Shown here in pieces: positions 52,418-62,267 of a stretch of 64,000 nt of DNA (the stretch's first letter is position 1; every line of letters begins with the position of its first letter). Location: positions 653,630 to 717,629 of the forward strand of contig NZ_SDGY01000001.1 in assembly GCF_008107645.1 (NCBI RefSeq). Direction: 5' to 3'. Made by a program: the position numbers and the translations under genes. The notes below the pieces were generated by a model. The model saw only the letters and a list, made by a program, of their open reading frames with translations, was not told the origin of the DNA and did not search any database. This stretch comes from Leuconostoc litchii (lineage in GTDB: Bacteria > Bacillota > Bacilli > Lactobacillales > Lactobacillaceae).

Positions 52418-54634
52418 TTACTCCGCGTTTAGTTTCCATGCGATACTCTCCTGATAGATATTCTTCGTTTCACCGAGTGACAATTGAATATCGCTTGTTG
52501 TCGTTGTAATATTAATGGCATCATCTGTTGTAACCGTACCTAATTTTGTTGCTCGGTCACCGGCTATTAATTCAAATGTTGTCCTATTTTCAGGCGACAC
52601 ACTGACTACAAAACGACTTGGTGTTTCCGAAAATAGATACTTATCGGCTAAGTCTACCGTGATATCAAAACTAAGATTCCCAGCAAAGGCGCTTTCAAGA
52701 AGACCAACGACTAATCCACCTTCAGATAAATCATGCGCACTATTAAGCAAACGTCGATCGGTAGCGTCTAGAATGAACTGTTGCGCTGCTAACTCGTCCT
52801 CATCATTAAAATCAAATAATTGTCCGTCAATACGCCCTGTTTGCATTTTTTGAATTTCTGAACCGTTAAAGCTATCTTTCGTTCGTCCTACAAGATAAAT
52901 GTTATCGCCTGCTTTTTGAAATGCCGTTCGTGTTGCTTTTGTGATATCTTCAAGCAAACCAACCATGCCAATCATTGGTGTGGGGTAAATTGCTTGCCCA
53001 TCTGTTTCGTTGTAAAGGGACACGTTTCCAGAAATAATTGGTGTGTTAAGCTTTTTGGCAACATCATTAATCCCTGAAACAGCTTGATCCAATTCATAAT
53101 AAACTTCTGGATTATCAGGTGAACCAAAGTTCAAGCCATCTGTAATGCCAATTGGTTTTGCCCCTGTAGATACAATGTTTCTAGCCGCTTCAGCAACTGC
53201 CATTTTGGCACCCAGACGTGGGTTAAGATACAAATAACGAGCATTGACATCTGTTGTCATCGCTAATGCCTTTTGCGTATCACGAATACGAATCAACGCC
53301 GCATCTCCACCAGGCTTAATAGCCGTATCAGCACGTACTTGAGAATCAAAGTGGCGGAACAACGCTGATTTAGAAGCAATTGTAGGTTGTGCAAGTAATG
53401 TTAATATCGTTTCTTTGACATTACCCATGTCTGGCTCAAATTGTTCATCTGTAAAGTTCGCCAATCTGGCCGGTTCAATCATTGGTAGGTCTTGCTTTGG
53501 TGCATGAGTTAAGAAATCAACAGGCACATCTGCAACGACTTCATTTTTAAAGTTTAATCGATAACGACCATCATCGGTAACTTGACCAATGATTACAGCA
53601 TCTAGATCAGCTGATTGGAACAAGTCAATAATAGCTTGTTCTTCGCCTTTCTTAACAACTAGCACCATACGCTCTTGTGATTCTGACAACATGAGTTCAT
53701 ATGGCGTCATTCCTGTTTCACGTTGAGGAACCATATCCAAATTGAGGTTAATTCCCATCCCTGCTTTGGCGGCCATTTCAGAACTTGAAGAAAGTAAGCC
53801 AGCAGCTCCCATATCTTGAATACCGACAATAATATCAGAATGTTCACGAATTGCTTGGAGGGTTGCATCCATCACTAATTTCTCTAAAAATGGATCGCCA
53901 ACTTGAACAGCCGAACGATCAGACGCTTCTGAACTAGAGAACTCTGCAGAAGCAAAGGAAGCACCATTAATACCATCACGACCTGTTTTGGCCCCAACAT
54001 AAATAATTGAATTTCCAATACCTTTTGCTTGACCAACTTGCATAGCATTTTGATCCATTAGGCCAACAGCCATGACATTTACTAATGGATTCCCTGCATA
54101 AACTGAATCAAAGCTAATTTCACCACCTACTGTAGGAATACCAATCGCATTCCCATAACCTGCAATACCTGCAATTACGCCATCAACGATATGCTTTGTA
54201 TGAGCATTATCTAATTCGCCAAAACGTAGTGAATCTAGCACAGCAACAGGTTGTGCTCCCATTGAAAAAATATCACGTAAGATACCACCAACACCAGTTG
54301 CCGCTCCCTCATACGGTTCAACAAACGAAGGATGATTATGGCTTTCTGCCTTAAATACAACTGCCTGGTTGTCACCAATATCTAAAATCCCCGCACCTTC
54401 ACCTGGTCCCTGTAATACTCGTTCGTTAGTTGACCAGAATTTACGTAAAATTGGCTTTGATTTCTTATAAGAAACGTGTTCTGACCACATTCCTGAAAAA
54501 ATACCCGTCTCAGTAAAATTAGGTAGACGCTTTAGTTCCTTAACAATCAAATCATATTCTTGGTCGGTAAGTCCCCATTCTAGATAAATTTTAGTGTCTC
54601 GTACTTCTTCTGGTGATAATTCATTCGTTGTCAT
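52418..54634 (-). CDS. purL: Phosphoribosylformylglycinamidine synthase subunit PurL
   Basis: A 738-residue small-type PurL, which makes FGAM from FGAR with ammonia from Pur[40 protein letters not shown] (in part), [37 protein letters not shown] and the second-half [11 protein letters not shown] and [11 protein letters not shown] are landmarks. It requires separate PurS and PurQ, both encoded just upstream. Confidence 0.97.
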   Translation of the reverse strand: MTTNELSPEEVRDTKIYLEWGLTDQEYDLIVKELKRLPNFTETGIFSGMWSEHVSYKKSKPILRKFWSTNERVLQGPGEGAGILDIGDNQAVVFKAESHNHPSFVEPYEGAATGVGGILRDIFSMGAQPVAVLDSLRFGELDNAHTKHIVDGVIAGIAGYGNAIGIPTVGGEISFDSVYAGNPLVNVMAVGLMDQNAMQVGQAKGIGNSIIYVGAKTGRDGINGASFASAEFSSSEASDRSAVQVGDPFLEKLVMDATLQAIREHSDIIVGIQDMGAAGLLSSSSEMAAKAGMGINLNLDMVPQRETGMTPYELMLSESQERMVLVVKKGEEQAIIDLFQSADLDAVIIGQVTDDGRYRLNFKNEVVADVPVDFLTHAPKQDLPMIEPARLANFTDEQFEPDMGNVKETILTLLAQPTIASKSALFRHFDSQVRADTAIKPGGDAALIRIRDTQKALAMTTDVNARYLYLNPRLGAKMAVAEAARNIVSTGAKPIGITDGLNFGSPDNPEVYYELDQAVSGINDVAKKLNTPIISGNVSLYNETDGQAIYPTPMIGMVGLLEDITKATRTAFQKAGDNIYLVGRTKDSFNGSEIQKMQTGRIDGQLFDFNDEDELAAQQFILDATDRRLLNSAHDLSEGGLVVGLLESAFAGNLSFDITVDLADKYLFSETPSRFVVSVSPENRTTFELIAGDRATKLGTVTTDDAINITTTTSDIQLSLGETKNIYQESIAWKLNAE

Positions 54635-54638
54635 TATA

Positions 54639-55307
54639 TTAGGCTCCTGCGAGAATGCCGCTCAAAATACTTTTGAAAAAGTTCTTACCATCTTCGTTAC
54701 CAGTTACTGCATCAACTGCGCGCTCTGGGTGCGGCATCATACCGAAAACATTGCCATTTTCATTCATAATCCCTGCTATATCATGAACTGAACCATTAGG
54801 ATTGTTTACATAACGGAAAACTACTCGATTATTATTTTCAATCTTTGCTAATGTTTCTTCATCTGCGTAGTAGTTACCTTCTGCATGTGCTACAGGAATA
54901 TGAATTATTTCTTCAGTACCATATGCATTCGTGTAAGCTGTATTTGGATTAGCAATTGACAATGCAACATCATCGCAGATAAATCCAGGTGTTCTATTAG
55001 TGAGCAATTGCCCTGGTAGCAACCCAGCTTCTGTCAAAATCTGAAAGCCATTACATATACCGACAATCAACTTGCCATTATTAGCAGCCTGAGTTACAGC
55101 ACTCATAATCGGTGAAAAACGCGCAACAGCACCTGTACGTAAGTAATCTCCATATGAAAATCCACCAGGTAAAAATATTGCATCATATTCAGTTAGATCA
55201 TTATGTTTGGCAGAAACAATTTGTGCATCAACACCAAAACCTTTTAAAGCGTATAACATGTCAAAGTCACAATTCGATCCTGGAAAACTAATCACTGCAG
55301 CTTTCAT
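54639..55307 (-). CDS. purQ: Phosphoribosylformylglycinamidine synthase subunit PurQ (glutaminase)
   Basis: A 222-residue class I glutamine amidotransferase. [12 protein letters not shown] at the start, [16 protein letters not shown], the nucleophile [19 protein letters not shown], and the catalytic His/Glu in [10 protein letters not shown] are present. It supplies ammonia to PurL. It overlaps purS by four bases and lies four bases before purL. Confidence 0.97.
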   Translation of the reverse strand: MKAAVISFPGSNCDFDMLYALKGFGVDAQIVSAKHNDLTEYDAIFLPGGFSYGDYLRTGAVARFSPIMSAVTQAANNGKLIVGICNGFQILTEAGLLPGQLLTNRTPGFICDDVALSIANPNTAYTNAYGTEEIIHIPVAHAEGNYYADEETLAKIENNNRVVFRYVNNPNGSVHDIAGIMNENGNVFGMMPHPERAVDAVTGNEDGKNFFKSILSGILAGA

Positions 55308-55573
55308 AATACTACCTCATCTTCATCTACTAATGATAAATCATAACGATATGTTTCTGTATTTTGGTTAATTAGTAGTGCATCTGTCAAACTTTCAACC
55401 TCTGACGTGGCAGCATCAACATCAATGGCATTCAGTTTAATTTCAAAATATTTCCCCTGGGAAACTTTTTCAATTCCACTGTAATCCATACGCTTCAAAG
55501 CAGCTTTGATAACTTCCCCCTGAGGATCAAGTATTGATGGCTTATAAGTGACATATATTTTTGCTAAGTACAT
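55304..55573 (-). CDS. purS: Phosphoribosylformylglycinamidine synthase subunit PurS
   Basis: An 89-residue PurS, the small bridging subunit between PurL and Pur[21 protein letters not shown] and the GKYFEIKLN strand are typical. It starts two bases after purC ends and overlaps purQ. Its length is normal for the family. Confidence 0.95.
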   Translation of the reverse strand: MYLAKIYVTYKPSILDPQGEVIKAALKRMDYSGIEKVSQGKYFEIKLNAIDVDAATSEVESLTDALLINQNTETYRYDLSLVDEDEVVL

Positions 55574-55574
55574 T

Positions 55575-56324
55575 TTATTTCTCCAAATTTTCTAAACGTG
55601 ATAACACATCACGATAACCAATTGTGACATCACCTGAATGCTGACGAAACACATCTTTATCTAATGACTTGCCTGTTTTTTGGTCGACTAAACGCATATT
55701 ATCTGGCGACAACTCATCTGCTAATATCAATTCTCCTAAAGCATTCTTACCAAACTCTAATTTGAAATCAATTAAATTAATTTTTATTTCATCAAACAAA
55801 CTTTTAAGTAACTGATTAACCTTTTGAGCATAATTACGTAACTTTTCTAATTCTATCTCTGTTGCATAACCAAGCGCTAAAATCTGCGAATCATTCATAA
55901 ACGGATCATCTAGTGCATCTGATTTGTAATAAAATTCTTGAACTATTGGATTTAATTTTTGCATTGATGTTGCATCAAATTTACTAACAAAATGACCTGA
56001 CGCATAATTTCTTGTTACAACTTCAATTGGTATAATATCAAGTGCTAAATCAAGCTCATCTGTCTCCGAGATTGCCGTAAGATAATGATTTTCTATTCCG
56101 TGACGCGTTAAATATTGAAATAAAATATGCGAAATAGCACTATTTAAGCGCCCCTTTTCTGGTATATCTTCATGAACTTTGCCATTTAGCGCTGTTGCTT
56201 GATCCATATAATGAACCCATAAAATCTCAGAATTATTGGTCAAATAAACTTGCTTTGCTTTACCTTGATATTTCAAATCACCACGTGTCACTACTTGATT
56301 ATCATATTCAACTGTGCTGCTCAT
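55575..56324 (-). CDS. purC: SAICAR synthetase
   Basis: A 249-residue enzyme that joins aspartate to CAIR. YQGKAKQVYLT, VHYMDQATALNG, VVTRNYASGHFV, LIDFKLEFGK and LADELSPDNMRL are the family blocks. The ATG at 56324 is preferred, with GGAG eight bases upstream; the GTG at 56333 abuts that site. It overlaps the purK 3' end. Confidence 0.96.
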   Translation of the reverse strand: MSSTVEYDNQVVTRGDLKYQGKAKQVYLTNNSEILWVHYMDQATALNGKVHEDIPEKGRLNSAISHILFQYLTRHGIENHYLTAISETDELDLALDIIPIEVVTRNYASGHFVSKFDATSMQKLNPIVQEFYYKSDALDDPFMNDSQILALGYATEIELEKLRNYAQKVNQLLKSLFDEIKINLIDFKLEFGKNALGELILADELSPDNMRLVDQKTGKSLDKDVFRQHSGDVTIGYRDVLSRLENLEK

Positions 56325-57417
56325 GTAAATCACTCCATTCTTTAAGTTTATAGATGTTATCTGTTCCTATAACTGTAATATGCCCCATTTTCCGATTATA
56401 TTTAATCTCTGATTTGCCGTAATCATGAAAATGCCATTCTGGATGATGAATTAAATCTTCTCTAGCTTGTATCAATTCATCGCCTAACAAATTTAGCATC
56501 ATTGTTGGTTCTGCTAATGTAATTTTTGGTATTGGTAACCCTACCACACTCCTAACATGTCCCTCAAATTGAGACATGTTAGTTGCTTCAATACTATAGT
56601 GTCCAGAATTATGTGGTCGTGGTGCTAATTCATTGACCCATACTTCTTCACCAGCTACAAATAATTCAATGCCAAGTACGCCACGAAGTGATAATGAATC
56701 AGCAATCCGTTCGGCAATTTGCTCAATCTTATTTTTAAGCTTTAGTGAAATATTTGCTGGAACAGTTGTTGTTTTTAAGATGTGATTTTCATGAACATTC
56801 TCAGCTATTGGCCATGTCACGATGTCTCCATTTTGAGAACGAGCAACCATAACACTAACTTCTTTCTTAAAAGGAACAATCTGTTCTAGTATTAATTTTG
56901 TATTAGGAAAATTTTTTTCTAAGATTAAAATATCTTCCTTTGTTTTAAGTAACCACTGTCCATGACCATCATAACCACCGCTAACTGTTTTGAGAATTGC
57001 TGGTAGTGTAACTTTTTGTAAGTCTTTAGATACATTTACTTCTATAAATTTTGTTACTGGTACTTTAGCAACATCACGAATAAATTTTTTTTCAGTCACG
57101 CGATTGCTAGTAATTCTTAATAAGTCAGTTCCCTGAGGTAAACTGGTATCTACCTGATCCTTCAAGGCATCACGATCTACATTTTCAAATTCGTAGGTTA
57201 ATACATCGCTATTTTTTGCTAAGTTACGTAACGCTTCACGATCATTATATTCAGCAATAATTTGAAAATCTGATACCTGACCCGCTGGAGAGTTTTTGGT
57301 TGGATCTAATACACCAACGCGATACCCCATTGCTTTAGCAGACAGAGCCATCATCTGCCCCAATTGACCACCACCAATAATACCGATTGTTGCTGGTGGT
57401 AAGATTACTTTTGTCAT
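56308..57417 (-). CDS. purK: N5-carboxyaminoimidazole ribonucleotide synthase
   Basis: A 369-residue ATP-grasp enzyme that carboxylates AIR with bicarbonate. TIGIIGGGQLGQMMALSAK, TVSGGYDGHGQW, VNELAPRPHNSGHYSIEA and the LLGDE block are clear. It overlaps purE by four bases (ATGA). Together with PurE it gives the two-step bacterial route to CAIR. Confidence 0.97.
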   Translation of the reverse strand: MTKVILPPATIGIIGGGQLGQMMALSAKAMGYRVGVLDPTKNSPAGQVSDFQIIAEYNDREALRNLAKNSDVLTYEFENVDRDALKDQVDTSLPQGTDLLRITSNRVTEKKFIRDVAKVPVTKFIEVNVSKDLQKVTLPAILKTVSGGYDGHGQWLLKTKEDILILEKNFPNTKLILEQIVPFKKEVSVMVARSQNGDIVTWPIAENVHENHILKTTTVPANISLKLKNKIEQIAERIADSLSLRGVLGIELFVAGEEVWVNELAPRPHNSGHYSIEATNMSQFEGHVRSVVGLPIPKITLAEPTMMLNLLGDELIQAREDLIHHPEWHFHDYGKSEIKYNRKMGHITVIGTDNIYKLKEWSDLHEQHS

Positions 57418-57899
57418 ACTAAGTCTTCCTCACTTTCAATCGAAGCTTGTGTTTGACGAGCACGAAACTCTGTTAATGCAGCATGTACATGGCTATCATT
57501 TAAACTAATAATTTGTGCCGCTAATATTCCTGCATTTTTTGAACCAGCATCACCTATTGCAACAGTTGCAACTGGAACACCTGCAGGCATTTGTACAATA
57601 GAAAGCAATGAATCTAAACCATTCAATGCATGGGTCTGCATCGGTACACCAATAACAGGAACCGTGGTATTAGCTGCCAGCATTCCTGGTAAATGTGCCG
57701 CGCCACCCGCACCAGCAATAATTACTTGAAGACCATTTTTCCGAGCATTTTCGCCAAATACTTGTAACTCTTTTGGCATACGGTGCGCTGAAATGACATG
57801 CTTTTCATAATTCACACCCAATATATCTAAAATCTCTGTCGTTTTTTTCATACTAGACCAATCACTGGTTGATCCCATGACAACTGCAACTTGAGGCAT
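57414..57899 (-). CDS. purE: N5-carboxyaminoimidazole ribonucleotide mutase
   Basis: A 161-residue class I PurE that moves the carboxyl group of N5-CAIR to give CAIR. VVMGSTSDWSSMKKT, VISAHRMPKE and AGAGGAAHLPGMLAANTT carry the substrate site including the catalytic His. GGAG precedes the ATG at 57899. It is the first gene of a ten-gene operon purEKCSQLFMNH with overlaps or tiny gaps throughout. Confidence 0.97.
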   Translation of the reverse strand: MPQVAVVMGSTSDWSSMKKTTEILDILGVNYEKHVISAHRMPKELQVFGENARKNGLQVIIAGAGGAAHLPGMLAANTTVPVIGVPMQTHALNGLDSLLSIVQMPAGVPVATVAIGDAGSKNAGILAAQIISLNDSHVHAALTEFRARQTQASIESEEDLV

Positions 57900-57935
57900 A
57901 TCTTCTCCATTGTGTACGTTTTAGTTAATTACAAT

Positions 57936-58120
57936 CATATCGTTCGTTTACAATTACAATTTAACAGATTTATTCGCGTTTGTGTTCGTTTTAAAATAAG
58001 AAAATTCACAATAAAGAAAAAATCGTTCGTATAAAACGAACGATTTTTAGGTTATTCTTTTTTTATCCGAACGTTAACAATGTATGCGTTTACATAAAAT
58101 TAAAATCTGAACATTCGTCT
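57936..58120 (-). promoter_or_regulatory. purE leader with repeated CGAAC boxes and a strong hairpin
   Basis: CGAAC or its complement occurs at 57942-57946, 57984-57988, 58025-58029, 58037-58041 and 58068-58072, with a near copy TGAACATTCG at 58108-58117; most steps are 40-42 bases. AAAAATCGTTCGT and ACGAACGATTTTT (58018-58048) make a perfect 13-base stem with a five-base loop and a T-run in the purE direction. PurR binding or attenuation is inferred. No convincing promoter could be fixed. Confidence 0.5.
58081..58094. promoter_or_regulatory. cre-like site upstream of the pur operon
   Basis: TGTATGCGTTTACA (TGTAAACGCATACA on the other strand) matches the loose CcpA cre consensus with one break in symmetry. 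It lies between the glnA terminator and the purE hairpin. Confidence 0.55.
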
Positions 58121-58133
58121 AAAGTTTCAGCAA

Positions 58134-58157
58134 TAAAAAAAGAAGCATTTCTGCTTC
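58134..58157 (-). terminator. Terminator of glnRA
   Basis: On the minus strand GAAGCA, GAAA and TGCTTC are followed by TTTTTTT, ten bases after the glnA stop codon. Confidence 0.9.
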
Positions 58158-58166
58158 CAAGAAAAA

Positions 58167-59513
58167 TTAATACTTTTCCAAATATGAATCTGTTTCCCAT
58201 TGTGAAACGTATTGACGATACGATGTATATTCGATTTTTTTCGCCTCAATAAATTTATCGGCTATATGCTCACCGATAGCAGCACGAACAACGTCATCAG
58301 CTGCCAACTCACGAACTGCTGCTAACAATGTATCTGGCAAATCTGTAATACCAGCACGTTCGCGTTCAATTTCATCCATCAAGTAAATGTTTTTATCAAC
58401 TGAAGCTAATGGTTCCAATTCACGCTTGATTCCATCTAGCCCTGAAGCAAGAATTGCTGCAAGTGATGTGTAAGGGTTCGCCGTTGGATCAACGGAACGC
58501 AATTCCAAACGTGTTGATTGTCCACGAGAAGCTGGAACACGTACCATTGGTGAACGATTTGAAGCTGACCAAGCGACATAAACTGGTGCTTCAAATCCAG
58601 GAGTCAAACGCTTATAAGAGTTTACCGTTGGATTTGCCAAAGCTGTGAAAGCTGTAGCATGTTCCAAAACACCACCTAAGAAATTATAAGCAGCTTTTGA
58701 AAGTCCCATTTCATCAGAAACATCCTCAAATGCATTACCTTCTTTAGTAAACAAAGACATGTTTGTGTGCATACCTGAACCGTTAATACCAGCAACTGGT
58801 TTTGGCATAAATGTTGCAAAGTAACCATTTTTACGAGCAATTGTCTTAACGACAAGCTTAAATGTCTGGATGTTATCTGCTGCTTCTAATGCTGAAGCAT
58901 ACTTGAAGTCAACTTCGTGTTGACCTTCAGCAACTTCGTGGTGTGCAGCTTCAATTTCGAATCCCATCTTTTCCAATGTCAAGACAATCTCACGACGAAC
59001 ATTTTCACCCATATCCAAAGGTGCTAGGTCAAAGTAACCGCCTTTATCGTTTAATTCAGTCGTTGGGTTGCCGTTTTCATCAAGTTTAAATAAGAAAAAC
59101 TCAGGTTCAGTCCCAACATTAAATGAAGTAAATCCAGCTTCACGTGCTTCTGTCAACACCGTACGTAACGCATGACGAGGATCACCAGCAAATGGTTCAC
59201 GATCAGACGTATAAATGTCAGCAATTAAACGTGCAACCTTACCACCATGTCCATCAGTTGCCCATGGGAAAATCATGAATGTTGACAAATCTGGATATAA
59301 ATACATATCTGATTCATTAATACGTACAAATCCTTCAATAGATGAGCCATCAAACATTAGATTATTATCCAAAACTTTATCTAATTGCGATGTAGGCACT
59401 TCAACATTTTTAATAGCTCCTAAAACATCTGTGAATGTGACACGGATGAATTCTACATTTTCATCTGCCACGATTTGCTTAATTTCTTCTTTGGTAAAAG
59501 TCTTGCGAGCCAT
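58167..59513 (-). CDS. glnA: Glutamine synthetase, type I
   Basis: A 448-residue GS I-alpha enzyme that makes glutamine from glutamate and ammonia. [55 protein letters not shown] and the C-terminal RQYVSQWE are landmarks. There is no adenylylation-type loop, as expected for the Gram-positive form, which is controlled by feedback and by direct binding to GlnR. It lies 12 bases after glnR, and both are transcribed from the promoter at 59892-59943. Confidence 0.97.
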   Translation of the reverse strand: MARKTFTKEEIKQIVADENVEFIRVTFTDVLGAIKNVEVPTSQLDKVLDNNLMFDGSSIEGFVRINESDMYLYPDLSTFMIFPWATDGHGGKVARLIADIYTSDREPFAGDPRHALRTVLTEAREAGFTSFNVGTEPEFFLFKLDENGNPTTELNDKGGYFDLAPLDMGENVRREIVLTLEKMGFEIEAAHHEVAEGQHEVDFKYASALEAADNIQTFKLVVKTIARKNGYFATFMPKPVAGINGSGMHTNMSLFTKEGNAFEDVSDEMGLSKAAYNFLGGVLEHATAFTALANPTVNSYKRLTPGFEAPVYVAWSASNRSPMVRVPASRGQSTRLELRSVDPTANPYTSLAAILASGLDGIKRELEPLASVDKNIYLMDEIERERAGITDLPDTLLAAVRELAADDVVRAAIGEHIADKFIEAKKIEYTSYRQYVSQWETDSYLEKY

Positions 59514-59525
59514 GATTTCCCTTTC

Positions 59526-59864
59526 TTAATGAGCCCCGAATCGTCCAAGTTGGGCGAATTCTTTTTGTAGTGAACGGCGTAGTGCTGCTTCTGAATCCTG
59601 TTTTTCTTGCGCTTTACGGCGTTGCTTAGCGAAAATTTCTTGAATGTCTTTGATAGAATCACCCGCATCCAAGAAATCACGAATTTCAAGTAATCGGTCA
59701 ACATCATTTAACGAAAAACGACGCTGACCACCCTTACCACGACCTGGTGTAATTAGCTTTTGTTGCTCATAGTATCTAATTTGCCTATCAGTCAACAACG
59801 TGAGTTCGCGTACTGTACCAATTGGTAAAATTGATAAATTACGTCTCAATTCGCGTTCGCTCAT
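59526..59864 (-). CDS. glnR: MerR-family nitrogen regulator GlnR
   Basis: A 112-residue MerR-type repressor. The winged helix has LPIGTVRELTLLTDRQIRYYEQQ and the wing RFSLNDVDRLLEIRDFLDAG; the charged C-terminal tail is where glutamine synthetase acts on it in Bacillus. The ATG at 59864 is chosen because GGAGGT lies six bases upstream; the GTG at 59867 leaves only three. A matching GlnR operator precedes its promoter, so it should repress itself. Confidence 0.95.
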   Translation of the reverse strand: MSERELRRNLSILPIGTVRELTLLTDRQIRYYEQQKLITPGRGKGGQRRFSLNDVDRLLEIRDFLDAGDSIKDIQEIFAKQRRKAQEKQDSEAALRRSLQKEFAQLGRFGAH

Positions 59865-59891
59865 CACAACACCTCCGCTTAAGATACTTTT

Positions 59892-59943
59892 ATTCTAAAC
59901 GAAAAGGAAAAGCTATGCAAATTATATGTCAGGTTTTCTAACA
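59892..59943 (-). promoter_or_regulatory. glnRA promoter with GlnR operator
   Basis: On the minus strand TTGCAT (59915-59920) and TAGAAT (59892-59897) are 17 bases apart. Directly upstream TGTTAGAAAACCTGACA (59927-59943) fits the TGTNA-N7-TNACA GlnR/TnrA box exactly. The box abuts the stop codon of the upstream ATPase gene. Confidence 0.9.
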
Positions 59944-61170
59944 TCATAAGTCAAATGATACGTTTGATGTATCATGATTAATTTCACTAAATACGCTCTT
60001 TATTCTTTTCAATGACTTTTTCTGATTGGTTTTTAAATAAGCTTCACCAACAGATAAAGTAGCGATTAAACCGGCAATATCTTCATTAATCATTAAACGC
60101 TGTATTTCTTGCTTCGTATTTATTCGGTGTATAATTAAACTTCCAAACTGCCCAATAAGCTCAACAGGCACATCCATTGGGCTCTGTGTGCTCAAAATTA
60201 AATCTAATCCTAATTTTCGACCCTCGCGCACAATGGAAAAAATCCCCTGATTTTCGTTTGTAATATCCGTTAAATATCGATGTGCCTCATCAATCAAAAC
60301 GACCACTGGAAACTCCTGCGGATAATTTTCACGAATTGACATCATTAAATTAGTTAATATATCTATAATGAGTTTATTTAGTTGTTTATTATGACTAAAT
60401 AGCGATAAATCAACCACTAGACTTTGTTTAGAAGCTCGACGTGTAATAAATAGGCGTAATAAATATCTAATATCATAATGCACAATTTTAGAATTATTTG
60501 AACGGGTTAGTAATGATTGTACTTGTTCATTTTGTAATGTTTGCTTTAAATCATTAAGATTAGACCAAACTTGGGCGATAGTTGCATTATCATATACTTG
60601 ACCTAATAATGTAAAATCAGCCCGCTCGTCAGCATATGGCAAAATAAATTCTTCTTGCAGTTGATTAGCAAGTAAATTTAAATCAAAATATTTATCACTT
60701 AATTTTAACTGTGACAAAAAACGATCATGCTCACTTTGTTGTCTATTTATTTTCCGATAGACTCCTGATTGTCCGATAATATTATGTTGAATTTGTAAAC
60801 TTTTAATCGCTGTTGGTAACTTATCTAGCAAATATTTATTTGTAATATTCAAAAACTGTGCGATTTGTAAATCTGATAAATTCGAAATATCGAAGAAAGC
60901 ATCATCCCCTAATACTACACGATGCACTTCTGGTATAGATTGATATTCACCAGTTGGATCTAAAACTATCACATTTTGTTGACCCTTTTTGAGCCTCTCT
61001 ATAATAGTTAATGCTGTGGAAGACTTTCCGCTGCCAGTAACTCCAGTAATTAAAAGATGTTGTGATAATAACTCATCGGCTGACACTGATAAATATTTTT
61101 TTTCATCTATATCTAAAAATTGATTTTCAAATGTCAATTTAGAATTTGTTATTTTCTGTTTATTAACCAT
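59944..61170 (-). CDS. HerA/DUF87-like ATPase
   Basis: A 408-residue protein with a P-loop ITGVTGSGKSSTAL near residue 40, Walker B VVVLIDEAHRYL in the second half and a sensor-like LILSTQSPMDVP, the layout of HerA/FtsK-superfamily (DUF87) ATPases. No NurA nuclease gene is nearby. HerA proteins are DNA translocases in end resection or in defence systems; the role here is unknown. It sits between a sortase and glnR in an otherwise housekeeping neighbourhood, with AGGAAG before the ATG. Confidence 0.82.
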   Translation of the reverse strand: MVNKQKITNSKLTFENQFLDIDEKKYLSVSADELLSQHLLITGVTGSGKSSTALTIIERLKKGQQNVIVLDPTGEYQSIPEVHRVVLGDDAFFDISNLSDLQIAQFLNITNKYLLDKLPTAIKSLQIQHNIIGQSGVYRKINRQQSEHDRFLSQLKLSDKYFDLNLLANQLQEEFILPYADERADFTLLGQVYDNATIAQVWSNLNDLKQTLQNEQVQSLLTRSNNSKIVHYDIRYLLRLFITRRASKQSLVVDLSLFSHNKQLNKLIIDILTNLMMSIRENYPQEFPVVVLIDEAHRYLTDITNENQGIFSIVREGRKLGLDLILSTQSPMDVPVELIGQFGSLIIHRINTKQEIQRLMINEDIAGLIATLSVGEAYLKTNQKKSLKRIKSVFSEINHDTSNVSFDL

Positions 61171-61210
61171 GACTCTTCCTATATTTAAGCAAAATAATCT
61201 TTGATGTTCG

Positions 61211-61249
61211 TTACTTTTTGCCTAAAAACCACTTACGAAACAATATCAT
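61211..61249 (-). CDS. Possible 12-residue peptide
   Basis: ATG overlaps the sortase stop as ATGA, with GGAGG six bases upstream, giving MILFRKWFLGKK and a TAA stop. The peptide is cationic and amphipathic. It could be a translated leader, a small membrane-active peptide, or a relic of a longer gene. Only the ribosome-binding site and the overlap support it. Confidence 0.3.
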   Translation of the reverse strand: MILFRKWFLGKK

Positions 61250-62235
61250 TTTGTTCCTCCAGCATCACCATTAGCACCTTCTTCAACACCAGGATTCCAC
61301 CAACTAACACGCGCATTGGTATTTCTAACCTTTAAATTAAACTCTCCAATTAACTTATCTGGTGCATTTTGCCAAGAATATGTTTTTTTCAATTCAGCAT
61401 GTGTAATGATACGATATTCAGTTGATGGAAATAAACAGCTAATAATGGTTAACTGAGCTTTTTTAGTAGGATTCAATACTGAAACTTCCGTCGATGTAAC
61501 CGTCGTTTGTCCTGTTATCATATATTGATAAATACCATGACTATTGGCCATCAAAATTTTTTTCCCATTCAGCCAAGATGATCCTTGTAATTTTCCGTCT
61601 TTCAAATATGGTGAATCACTGTTTGTTGACTGTTGTAAAGCGCTAAATCCCGTTTTCCCATCATTAAAATTATGAGCCGCTAGACCATAATTTCCCTGCC
61701 CCATCACTGGCTGTTTTTGACCATCAGGATCTTTTTCTGATTTATTCGCATAGTTAGCACCAAGGTTTAATCCTTCATCACTGTAGGCATCGTTATAAAT
61801 TGGCAATAAAATGTTTTGGCTAGGTACCGACACAAAACCTTGCTTTTTAAATTTTTGGGTAACATTCCGCATAACCATTTGACGAATACGCGCTCGTGAA
61901 GTATTATCTTGAGAAACTTTTTGATTAGCAATCTTACGTTCTTGTTGTTGTATTGGCTTCAAAATGGCTGTTTTAATACCAACAATATTTTTTTGATAGA
62001 TATATGATCCGCCAAGAACGAACAACGATATAACACATGTTACTAATAAAGCATCATAAATCACATGATGATAATTGAATTTTTTATGTCGTAATCTATC
62101 AATCGCTAAATGGCAAACTGTAGATAACAAGAAAATCACAATAAAAACAGCGACATAGACACCTATCTTTTGTATGATTTGCGATAATGTTAAATCACTG
62201 GCAGTTACTGCCAATATTGAAAATAATATCATCAT
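61246..62235 (-). CDS. Sortase family transpeptidase with two N-terminal membrane helices
   Basis: A 329-residue membrane protein with helix one at about residues 20-45, helix two at about 60-82 and an extracellular sortase domain (about 110-310). Catalytic His is in YGLAAHNFND; catalytic Cys is in LTIISCLFPS (TLxTC in most sortases), followed by EYRIITHAEL with the likely Arg. It should anchor LPxTG-type proteins to the wall, but no substrate gene lies nearby. The class is probably A-like. Two helices rather than one and a short Gly-rich tail are unusual. Confidence 0.85.
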   Translation of the reverse strand: MMILFSILAVTASDLTLSQIIQKIGVYVAVFIVIFLLSTVCHLAIDRLRHKKFNYHHVIYDALLVTCVISLFVLGGSYIYQKNIVGIKTAILKPIQQQERKIANQKVSQDNTSRARIRQMVMRNVTQKFKKQGFVSVPSQNILLPIYNDAYSDEGLNLGANYANKSEKDPDGQKQPVMGQGNYGLAAHNFNDGKTGFSALQQSTNSDSPYLKDGKLQGSSWLNGKKILMANSHGIYQYMITGQTTVTSTEVSVLNPTKKAQLTIISCLFPSTEYRIITHAELKKTYSWQNAPDKLIGEFNLKVRNTNARVSWWNPGVEEGANGDAGGTK

Positions 62236-62267
62236 AATTAGCCATCCTTAATAAAGTTGTTAATATA

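Noticed and set aside
58018-58048. LexA box reading of the CGTTCG...CGAACG hairpin
   Set aside because: Half-sites are separated by more than the four bases of the SOS box, and the purine context fits PurR better.
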